DNA of 13,507 nt from the NCBI GenBank assembly GCA_964400725.1, contig CAYNVS010000063.1, positions 1-13,507 on the forward strand, in the 5' to 3' direction. The position numbers and the translations under genes are program-made. The notes below the pieces were generated by a model, which saw only the letters and a program-made list of their open reading frames with translations, was not told the DNA's origin and ran no database searches. This stretch comes from CAYNVS01 sp964400725 (GTDB taxonomy: Bacteria > Myxococcota_A > SURF-8 > CAYNVS01). The first letter of the stretch is position 1, and every line of letters begins with the position of its first letter. Positions 1-6,387 of this stretch are shown piece after piece.

Positions 1-10
1 TTAGTCTTTT

Positions 11-55
11 TGGTAGCGGGGGCTTGATTCGAACAAGCGACCTTCGGGTTATGAG
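11..55 (-). tRNA. 3' half of initiator tRNA-fMet (CAT), probable attachment-site remnant
   Basis: Read on the minus strand, this fragment has the anticodon loop CTCATAA (49-55), the stem strand CCCGA (44-48), a variable region AGGTC (39-43), a T stem and loop GCTTG-TTCGAAT-CAAGC (22-38), the acceptor strand CCCCGCT (15-21), discriminator A (14) and an encoded CCA (11-13). The CTCATAACCCGAAG string is typical of initiator tRNA, whose anticodon stem has three G:C pairs. The 5' stem partner should be TCGGG, but 56-60 reads TCGCC on this strand. No D arm or acceptor 5' strand follows. The gene is therefore cut at the anticodon loop. Known biology: tyrosine recombinases often recombine at this point in tRNA genes and leave a 3' copy at the far end of the element. 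Inference: this is that copy, with the element at higher coordinates. Confidence 0.8.
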
Positions 56-130
56 GGCGATTTAAACATAACGCAACTTGTCGTAACTCTTAGATATTTA
101 CGCCTAATATCGCTTTCAGCAGTCGGTTGT

Positions 131-240
131 GTTTAGCTCCGATGAGCTGCAATGAGCCGCGTTGAGCGGCGTTGAGTATTAAACGGCTGTGCATCGCAAC
201 GATGAGCTGCAGTTAGCAGCGTTTGCGTACGTTGGCGGTA
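131..240. repeat. 10-bp-periodic imperfect repeats, consensus RNTGAGCNGC
   Basis: Units fall exactly in register every 10 bp: GTTTAGCTCC (131), GATGAGCTGC (141), AATGAGCCGC (151), GTTGAGCGGC (161), GTTGAGTATT (171), then GATGAGCTGC again (201), AGTTAGCAGC (211) and looser units to 240. Two equal-sized hairpins can form in the array: GCCGC-GTTGA-GCGGC (156-170) and GCTGC-AGTTA-GCAGC (206-220). They differ by a compensated C:G to T:A pair change. The array lies between the tRNA att remnant and the lexA promoter. The rest of the 56-337 gap has no gene that I can recognise. A 10-bp period places every unit on the same face of the helix, which suits a protein-binding array such as recombinase arm sites, but the role is inferred. 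Confidence 0.6.
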
Positions 241-337
241 GAAAAGCATCCCTAATATTTGCCTCCGTTCGCTCGGATTCAGTCATTATATTAATAACTT
301 TACAAACTCTACAAATTTCAAATTGCAGAAAAAGCCT

Positions 338-381
338 TTGACATAACACACACATGTGTGTTAATATAAATATAAAGGAGG
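338..381 (+). promoter_or_regulatory. lexA operon promoter, candidate LexA operator and ribosome binding site
   Basis: A perfect TTGACA -35 box (338-343) is followed after 18 bp by TAATAT (362-367), a plausible -10. The spacer is filled by the perfect 14-bp palindrome ACACACATGTGTGT (348-361), placed where a repressor would block RNA polymerase. This is a good candidate for LexA autoregulation but does not match the E. coli (CTGT-N8-ACAG) or Bacillus (GAAC-N4-GTTC) SOS boxes. AAGGAGG (375-381) lies 5 nt before the ATG at 387 and fixes that start. The leader would be only about a dozen bases long. Confidence 0.65.
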
Positions 382-386
382 CTGTT

Positions 387-986
387 ATGGCAACGTCAAC
401 CCGTGAAAAAGTTCTTGATTACGTATCCCGCCGCATTGCCGAAGGTTTCCCGCCCACCGTGCGAGAAGTTCAAAGACATTTCGCCTTTAAAAGCAGCGGG
501 ACCGCTAGACAGCACCTCGACCGCTTGGTAGCCGACGGCAGGCTTGAGCGGCGCGTCGGTTTGTCGAGAGGGTTTTCTTTGCCCGCATCCTCCGGAGCGC
601 ATATGGCGCAGCCGGTCGCGCAAATTCCCATTGTGGGACGGGTTCAGGCCGGAGGGTTAACGCCTGCTTTTGAAGACATAGAAGGGTATGCGCCGGTTTC
701 GCAAGGCTCCAAAGGGGAGCTGTTCGCCCTTAAAGTAAAAGGAGAAAGCATGAAAGGCGCGGGAATATTTCAAGGAGATTTGGTAATAGTCCGCCGACAG
801 CCAGCGGCCGAAACCGGGGAAATAGTTGTGGCGATGGTGGATGGCGAAACCACAGTCAAGCGGCTTTATGTAAAAGGCGGCGAGATAGAACTGAGACCTG
901 AAAATCCAGACTTCGATAAAATTGTAGTGCAGGCCGACAGGCTTGAAATCCTTGGCAAAGTCATAGAAGTTCGCCGTTATTTGTGA
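387..986 (+). CDS. lexA: LexA repressor, SOS response autoprotease
   Basis: A 199-residue LexA, close to the 202 of E. coli. Residues 1-65 form the winged-helix DNA-binding domain, with FPPTVREVQ and a recognition-helix region SSGTARQHLDRL. Residues 78-199 form the S24 peptidase domain. The self-cleavage pair is Ala88-Gly89 in GRVQAGG, the nucleophile is Ser121 in KGESMKG, and the general base is Lys158 in TTVKRL, so all parts needed for RecA-stimulated self-cleavage are present. It should repress its own operon and release it after DNA damage. An in-frame ATG at 354 exists, but it lies inside the operator palindrome and upstream of the AAGGAGG site, so I chose 387. It heads a four-gene operon with the gene for DUF72 starting 8 bp downstream. 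The recognition helix differs from the E. coli type, in keeping with the atypical operator. The family call is firm; the regulon is inferred. Confidence 0.95.
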   Translation: MATSTREKVLDYVSRRIAEGFPPTVREVQRHFAFKSSGTARQHLDRLVADGRLERRVGLSRGFSLPASSGAHMAQPVAQIPIVGRVQAGGLTPAFEDIEGYAPVSQGSKGELFALKVKGESMKGAGIFQGDLVIVRRQPAAETGEIVVAMVDGETTVKRLYVKGGEIELRPENPDFDKIVVQADRLEILGKVIEVRRYL

Positions 987-994
987 GGTTAAAA

Positions 995-1843
995 ATGTTT
1001 TCCCAGTTTGAACCCAAAAAGACGAACGCTTCCTCGGCTCTGCTTGTGGGCACAAGCGGATATTCGTATTCGGAATGGATAGAATCCGGGTTTTATCCGC
1101 ACGGAGTTAAGCCTGCCAAAATGCTTGCGCTTTACGCAAGCGTCTTCGACGCGACCGAGCTTAATCATACGTGGTATCAAATGCCCAGGGCCGAGGCGTC
1201 CGAGCGGCAGAGGCAGCTCGCCCCTCCTGATTTTAAATTTTGCGTTAAACTGACGCGTACAATGACGCACGAGGTGGACGCCGAGGCATGGAAGGCGCAG
1301 GCGCAGGCGTTTCGTTACGGCGTGGCGCCCCTTGTTCAGTCGGGGCAGCTTGCGGCGGTCATGGCGCAGTTTCCGCAGAGCTTCGAGCGCTCGAACAAGT
1401 CGCGAAGGCATCTGGCCGCTCTTCTCGACGAGCTTTACGGCCTTCCGATGGCGGTCGAGTTCAGAAGCCGCTCGTGGGTAAACGACAAGGTTTTTGCAGA
1501 GCTTGAGCGCCGTAAGGTTACTCTTGTTGCCGTGGACGAGCCTGCGCTGCCGGGATTGTTCCCGTCCATCGACGAGGTTACGAACCCTGATTTGCTCTAC
1601 GTCCGCTTTCACGGACGCAACGCAAAGGGATGGCATTCCGGAAAGATGTCGTCGCAGTTCGATTACGATTATTCAGACGACGAGCTCAACGAATGGCTGG
1701 ACGAGAAGCTGCGCAAAATGATGAACAAGGCGCGCAGAGGCGTTATTTTCTTCAACAATCACGTAAAAGGACAGGCTCCTAAAAACGCCTTGACGCTTTC
1801 GCAGCTTATAAGCAAATCCGGGCTTTCGGAATTAAAAAAATGA
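995..1843 (+). CDS. DUF72 (YecE-like) family protein in SOS operon
   Basis: A 282-residue protein, a full-length member of the DUF72/YecE family, which has a TIM-barrel-like fold and no established biochemical role. Family hallmarks in order: GTSGYSYSEW with FYP (19-34), ELNHTWYQMP (55-64), FKFCVKLTRTMTH (80-92), AVMAQFPQSF (121-130), VEFRSRSW (154-161), YVRFHGRN (202-209) and FFNNHVKGQAPKNAL (252-266). The ATG at 995 has GAGG 6 nt upstream; a GTG at 983 overlapping the lexA stop would add four residues and is less well supported. The gene is packed between lexA and imuB, ending in an ATGA overlap with imuB that implies translational coupling. It takes the slot where mutasome cassettes usually encode ImuA. 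A role in translesion synthesis or DNA repair is inferred from context only. No signal peptide or membrane segment is visible, so it is probably cytoplasmic. Confidence 0.9.
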   Translation: MFSQFEPKKTNASSALLVGTSGYSYSEWIESGFYPHGVKPAKMLALYASVFDATELNHTWYQMPRAEASERQRQLAPPDFKFCVKLTRTMTHEVDAEAWKAQAQAFRYGVAPLVQSGQLAAVMAQFPQSFERSNKSRRHLAALLDELYGLPMAVEFRSRSWVNDKVFAELERRKVTLVAVDEPALPGLFPSIDEVTNPDLLYVRFHGRNAKGWHSGKMSSQFDYDYSDDELNEWLDEKLRKMMNKARRGVIFFNNHVKGQAPKNALTLSQLISKSGLSELKK

Positions 1844-3024
1844 ATTACCGGTCGATAATACATCTTAACGTGGCGGACTTTGCGGTGGCGGTTGAGCGCG
1901 TTATCGACGGCAGATTGAAATCGAGGCCGGTGATAATAGCTCCGCAGGGGGCGCCGAGGGCGTCGGTGTTCGACATGAGCGAAGAGGCTTACAAATCTGG
2001 CGTGCGAAAAGGGATGTCTCTTTCAAAGGCGCTGCGAACATGCCGCGACGCCTCCGTGCTGTCGCCGCATCCCGACCGCTACGAGCGCGCCATGCGCGAA
2101 TTGCTCAAACGCGCCATGCCGTATTCGCCGCTTGTCGAGCAGTCGGACGCAAACGGGCATTTGTTCATAGACGTTACCGGCTGCTCGAAGCTCTTCGGAC
2201 CGGCTTACGACGTAGCGTGGCGGATTCGCAAGACTGTCAGAGCGGAGCTGGGGCTCGACCCGATATGGTCGGCGGCGTCGAACAAACTCGTTGCGAAGGC
2301 GGCGACGAGGGTCGTCAAGCCGACTGGCGAATACATTTTGATGGAAGGGGAGGAACAGATGTTCCTCAATCCCCTGCCGGTTCATTTGCTGCCGGGATTG
2401 GAGCGCGAGGATTTGCTCTCCATGCGGGATTTCAGGCTGTTCAAGGTAAGGCAGCTCGTAGAATGGACGTTCCCGCAGCTTGAGACGATTTTCAAGAACC
2501 GCGCCGGATTCATTTATCAGACGGCGCGCGGAATAGACGAAACCGACGTCCTTCCGGCAGGGCAAAGGCCGCCGGTTGCAAGCGGCGAGCGCGATTTCGG
2601 CGACGATACCAACGACGTCGATGTAATAGAATCCGCGCTTTACGCTATTGTCGAAAAAATCTGCTTTGAAATAAGGGAGCGGCGGCTTGCGGCAAGGCGC
2701 GTAAACGTAGCAATCGACTACTCGGACGGCGGGCGTATTAAGCGCGGCTTAGCTCTGCCGCGTCCGACCTCAAACGACTCTAAAGTTTTTGAAGCCGTTA
2801 AAAAGGCGCTAGCTATGGCGTGGACGCGGCGGGCGCGGATAAGACATATTAAAATAACCGCCGACAGGCTCGTTTATCCGTCCGCTCTGTCGGATATGTT
2901 TGCGGGTATGGACGAGGCTGAAAGCTCCAACAACCGGCTTATTAAGGCCGTCGACGACATAAGACGCAAATTCGGCTCAGACGCTCTTCAAATGGGAAGA
3001 ACCTTCAAGATGAACGAACGATGA
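1840..3024 (+). CDS. imuB: ImuB-like inactive Y-family polymerase (mutasome scaffold)
   Basis: A 394-residue Y-family protein. Its N-terminus IIHLNVADF aligns with the DinB motif IIHVDMDCFF, but the first catalytic Asp is Asn10 and the second acidic position is Ala. The DE pair of DinB (SLDEAYLDVT) aligns with Gly106-His107 in NGHLFIDVT. All three metal-binding carboxylates are therefore lost, the defining state of ImuB, which acts as a non-catalytic hub binding the beta clamp and the error-prone polymerase. A little-finger region follows (about 235-340), then ALSDMF (349-354), which sits where Y-family proteins carry a clamp-binding motif, and a conserved terminal stretch (IRRKFGSDALQMG). 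It is shorter than the roughly 500 residues of many ImuB proteins, so any long C-terminal extension is absent. Its start overlaps the DUF72 stop (ATGA) and its stop overlaps the dnaE2 start (ATGA). A divergent DinB-type polymerase is the alternative, but the missing carboxylates argue against activity. Confidence 0.85.
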   Translation: MNYRSIIHLNVADFAVAVERVIDGRLKSRPVIIAPQGAPRASVFDMSEEAYKSGVRKGMSLSKALRTCRDASVLSPHPDRYERAMRELLKRAMPYSPLVEQSDANGHLFIDVTGCSKLFGPAYDVAWRIRKTVRAELGLDPIWSAASNKLVAKAATRVVKPTGEYILMEGEEQMFLNPLPVHLLPGLEREDLLSMRDFRLFKVRQLVEWTFPQLETIFKNRAGFIYQTARGIDETDVLPAGQRPPVASGERDFGDDTNDVDVIESALYAIVEKICFEIRERRLAARRVNVAIDYSDGGRIKRGLALPRPTSNDSKVFEAVKKALAMAWTRRARIRHIKITADRLVYPSALSDMFAGMDEAESSNNRLIKAVDDIRRKFGSDALQMGRTFKMNER

Positions 3025-6000
3025 TTTTGCCGATGATTCCTCTCGTTGTAAGGTCGCATTTTTCTTTGATGCGGGGAACGGCCTCGCCCGAAGCGCTTGC
3101 AATAGCCGCAAAAAAGACGGGGTATAAACGCCTTGCAATTACCGATACGGACAACCTTTACGGCCTATGGTATTTTGTAAAAGCGTGCAAACAGGAAGGG
3201 ATAGAGCCTATAATCGGGGCGGAAATGACCGACCCGGCAAAGCCGCGCAAAGCGGTATGCCTTGTTAAAAATGAAAGCGGTTTTAAAAACCTTTGCCGCC
3301 TTATCTCTAAACGAAAATGCGACGCCGGTTTCGAGCTGGATGCCGCGTTGACCGGCCATAAAGACGGTTTGTATTTTCTTGCGTCGGACGAGTGGTTGCT
3401 TGCTAGTTTGAAAGACGCCGGAGCTTCCGTCGCGTCGCTTCTTTCATGCAAGCCAAACGGCGAGAGCTTTAAAACCTATAAGGCGGCGAAGCGGTTAGGA
3501 CTAAAGGCGGTCGCCGCGCCGGACAGCTATATGCTGAGGCCGGAAGAGTTTAATTTGCACAAAATATTGCGCGCAATTAACCTTAACGCCTCTCCGTCGA
3601 GAGTTTCGCCGAAGGATACCGCTCCGTCTGACGCATATCTAACCGCCCCTGAAGAATATGCAAAACGCTTTGAAATATGGCCGGAAACCGTTAAAAACAG
3701 CTGGGAAATAGCGGAAAGCCTTGAGTTTACAAACCCGCGTCTGGGGCTTGCAATGCCGCCATATAAAAACAGGAGCTCCAAAGATACTCTCGCGGAACTG
3801 CGTCAGAAGACGTACGACGGCGCAAGAAAACGCTACGGCGACGAACTGTCCGAAACTGTGATTGAAAGGATTGAATACGAGCTTAAAGTTATAGGCGAAA
3901 TGGGCTTTGCGTCTTATTTTCTAGTAGTGGAAGACATTGTAAAACGCTCGCCGCGGATTTGCGGACGCGGCAGCGGCGCGGCTTCTATTGTGGCGTATAA
4001 TCTAGGCATTACAAACGTATGTCCAATAAAATACAATTTGTATTTTGAGCGTTTTCTAAACCCCGGCCGCAAAGACCCGCCCGACATAGACGTCGACTTT
4101 GCGTGGGACGAGCGCGACGACGTTATAAATTCGGTTCTAGAGCAGTATAAAGGGCATTCCGCGATGGTCTGCAACCACGTTTTCTTTCAGCCCCGCATGG
4201 CGATACGCGAGGTCGCAAAGGTTTACGGTCTTACCGAGGCGGAAATCGGTCATGTGTCTAAAAAGCTGCCCTGGTTCTGGCGCTCGAACGAGACCGACGA
4301 CGACCTGCTTGAGCGGCTTAAAACGCTGCCTGAGCTTAAACAGTTAGATTTTCCAGAGCCGTGGCCGGAAATTATAAAAATCGCGCAAAGCTTAATCGGC
4401 ATACCAAGAATGCTTTCGGTTCATCCGGGCGGCGTTGTTATTACGCAAAACCCTCTCGACGAATACGCGCCCGTGGAAATCGCCCCAAAGGGCGTTCCCA
4501 TTATTCAATGGGAAAAAGATGGAGCCGAGGACGCGGGGCTCGTTAAAATCGACCTTTTAGGGAACAGAAGTCTGGCGGTAATACGGGACGCAATCGCAAA
4601 CGCGAAAGCGAACGGCATAGACTTTAATGAAACCGCCTGGGAGCCCGAAAGCGACCTCGCGACGATAGAGCGAATCGCCGCGGGAGAAACGATGGGTTGC
4701 TTTTACATCGAAAGTCCCGCAACAAGGCTGTTGCAGCAGAAGTCTAACGTCGGCGACTACGAACGCATGGTGATTCACACAAGCATCATTCGTCCGGCAG
4801 CCAATCGCTACATAAACGAATATTTAAAACGCTTGAAAGGGGAGCCTTGGGCGCCGATTCATCCGCTGATGGAAGGGGTTTTGGACGAGACTTACGGTAT
4901 AATGGTTTATCAGGAGGACGTGTCGAAGACCGCCGTGGCTCTTGCGGGATTTTCGCACGTGGACGCCGACGGCCTGCGCAAAGTGATGAGCAAAAAGGAC
5001 AGGAACAAGCGTCTTCCAGATTACTTTAGACGTTTCAGGGAAGGAGCAAAGTTGCGCGGCGTTGCCGACGAACAGATTAAAGAGATATGGGAGATGATTT
5101 TGAGCTTCGACGGCTACTCTTTCTGCAAACCGCATTCCGCGAGCTATATCCGCGTTTCGTTTCAAAGCTCGTATTTGAAAACCCATTTCCCAGCGGAGTT
5201 TATGGCCGCAGTGATAAGCAACCAAGGCGGTTTTTATTCGCCGTTCGCATATGTCTCGGAGGCTAGACGGCTGGGACTTAAAGTTCTGCCGCCAGACGTC
5301 AACGAAAGCGAATACCGATGGAAAGGGCGCCGCGACCGCCTAAGAGTCGGCTTCTTATCGGTGAAGGAACTCGGAAAGAAAACTGCGGAGCATATTATCG
5401 CAGAGAGAGCTAAAAAAGAATATCAGAATATCTCGGACTTTCTCGAACGGATTAAACCGGAGGAAAACGAGACCAAGGCGCTTGTTTACTGCCGCGCCTT
5501 CGAGCGGCTTCACCCGAGCGAATCAATCGCCTCGCTGTTATGGGAAGCGGCGTCATGGCATAAAAAGCGCCTGAACGTAAAAACCGCGTCAGGCGATCTC
5601 TTCGCGGTTAATTACAAAACGAACAAGCCTTCTTTCGGGGAGGACGACAAATTGGAGCGGTTGCGGCGGGAGTATTCGACGCTCGGTTTTCTTTGCGACT
5701 TTCATCCGATAATCCTATTTGAGCAGACTTTTATAAACCAGCGAATTATAAAAGCGAAAGAGCTACGCAAATATACCGGCAAAAAAGTAAGAGTCGCGGG
5801 CTTTTTAATTACCGCCAAAGTCGTCTCCACTAAAGACGGCGACCCGATGGAATTTATCACATTCGAGGACGAAACCGGAATAATAGAAACCACATTTTTT
5901 CCGCTTGTTTACCGCCGCTTTTGCAGCGAACTAGATTATTTTCAACCTTATATTTTAGCCGGCAAAATTGAAGAGTCCTTCGGGGCTGTTACGCTGACGG

Positions 6001-6056
6001 TGGAGAGCGTCGAAAAGGTTTCAAACAGAGGGTTGAATAGCAGAAGTCGGCGCTAA
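3021..6056 (+). CDS. dnaE2: Error-prone DNA polymerase III alpha subunit DnaE2 (ImuC)
   Basis: A 1011-residue C-family polymerase. The PHP domain (about 1-200) opens with HFSLMRGTASPEALA, close to the DnaE2 signature NFSFLRGASHPEELV, and has LAITDTDNLYGL. Polymerase motifs are GRGSGAASIVAYNLGIT (from 315), PDIDVDF with catalytic Asp357 and Asp359, and IDLLGNRSL with Asp511, the counterpart of E. coli Asp555. A C-terminal OB fold (about 912-1000) includes KKVRVAGFL. SGDLF (857-861) is a possible weak clamp motif. The length fits DnaE2 better than replicative DnaE (about 1160). The DnaE2 family performs error-prone translesion synthesis with ImuB. The first PHP metal-ligand region reads RSH instead of the usual HxH pattern, so proofreading is unlikely. 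The start overlaps the imuB stop by ATGA, so the gene is the last member of the lexA operon and should be induced by DNA damage. Confidence 0.93.
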   Translation: MILPMIPLVVRSHFSLMRGTASPEALAIAAKKTGYKRLAITDTDNLYGLWYFVKACKQEGIEPIIGAEMTDPAKPRKAVCLVKNESGFKNLCRLISKRKCDAGFELDAALTGHKDGLYFLASDEWLLASLKDAGASVASLLSCKPNGESFKTYKAAKRLGLKAVAAPDSYMLRPEEFNLHKILRAINLNASPSRVSPKDTAPSDAYLTAPEEYAKRFEIWPETVKNSWEIAESLEFTNPRLGLAMPPYKNRSSKDTLAELRQKTYDGARKRYGDELSETVIERIEYELKVIGEMGFASYFLVVEDIVKRSPRICGRGSGAASIVAYNLGITNVCPIKYNLYFERFLNPGRKDPPDIDVDFAWDERDDVINSVLEQYKGHSAMVCNHVFFQPRMAIREVAKVYGLTEAEIGHVSKKLPWFWRSNETDDDLLERLKTLPELKQLDFPEPWPEIIKIAQSLIGIPRMLSVHPGGVVITQNPLDEYAPVEIAPKGVPIIQWEKDGAEDAGLVKIDLLGNRSLAVIRDAIANAKANGIDFNETAWEPESDLATIERIAAGETMGCFYIESPATRLLQQKSNVGDYERMVIHTSIIRPAANRYINEYLKRLKGEPWAPIHPLMEGVLDETYGIMVYQEDVSKTAVALAGFSHVDADGLRKVMSKKDRNKRLPDYFRRFREGAKLRGVADEQIKEIWEMILSFDGYSFCKPHSASYIRVSFQSSYLKTHFPAEFMAAVISNQGGFYSPFAYVSEARRLGLKVLPPDVNESEYRWKGRRDRLRVGFLSVKELGKKTAEHIIAERAKKEYQNISDFLERIKPEENETKALVYCRAFERLHPSESIASLLWEAASWHKKRLNVKTASGDLFAVNYKTNKPSFGEDDKLERLRREYSTLGFLCDFHPIILFEQTFINQRIIKAKELRKYTGKKVRVAGFLITAKVVSTKDGDPMEFITFEDETGIIETTFFPLVYRRFCSELDYFQPYILAGKIEESFGAVTLTVESVEKVSNRGLNSRSRR

Positions 6057-6387
6057 AACAAGACAGGGATCGCTTCGCCGATCCATCGCCACATGCAAAC
6101 ATGAGTCGAACTTCGCTTTTCATTTTTTATTAATACAACCTTTATTTTCCTCATCTTTTCTTTTTTCACAAAAAAACTTCGCCTATCACGCCGTTGCGCC
6201 AACCGCAACTCCTCGTAATCGCTGTCTTACGCGCCGACGGGAACTTCGCCTATGGGGAGGTATATGAAGTTTATTTCGTAATTTTTGACCTCTCTTGAAC
6301 GTTTCGTTTTCTGATTGTCATTTGAACTTAGTCGTAGTCAATTTGTATTGAAAAATACGGTACAAATTCCTTTAGCGTCAAGAGGCC
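6057..6387. other. Gene-free gap between convergent genes, with hairpins and a repeated motif
   Basis: I see no gene here. A hairpin GGATCG/CGATCC (6067-6084) follows the dnaE2 stop closely but has no T-run, so it is a weak terminator candidate. A second perfect hairpin, GTTGCG-CCAAC-CGCAAC (6193-6209), has a seven-A run on the plus strand at 6170-6176, which would be a T-run for minus-strand transcripts arriving from the lipoprotein gene. The 16-nt gap makes that poor as an intrinsic terminator. The motif AACTTCGC recurs at 6109, 6175 and 6242, the last two extended to AACTTCGCCTAT. The stretch 6117-6170 is strongly T-rich. Confidence 0.5.

Noticed and set aside
354..386. An upstream ATG at 354 for lexA, giving 210 residues
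   Set aside because: It lies within the operator palindrome and upstream of the -10 box, while AAGGAGG is correctly spaced for the ATG at 387, where LexA homology begins.
983..994. A GTG start at 983 for the DUF72 gene
   Set aside because: It has no suitable ribosome binding site; GAGG at 985-988 is well spaced for the ATG at 995. The difference is only four residues.
6067..6084. Hairpin GGATCG/CGATCC as an intrinsic terminator for dnaE2
   Set aside because: No T-run follows the stem, so it does not meet the usual pattern; it is noted only as a hairpin.
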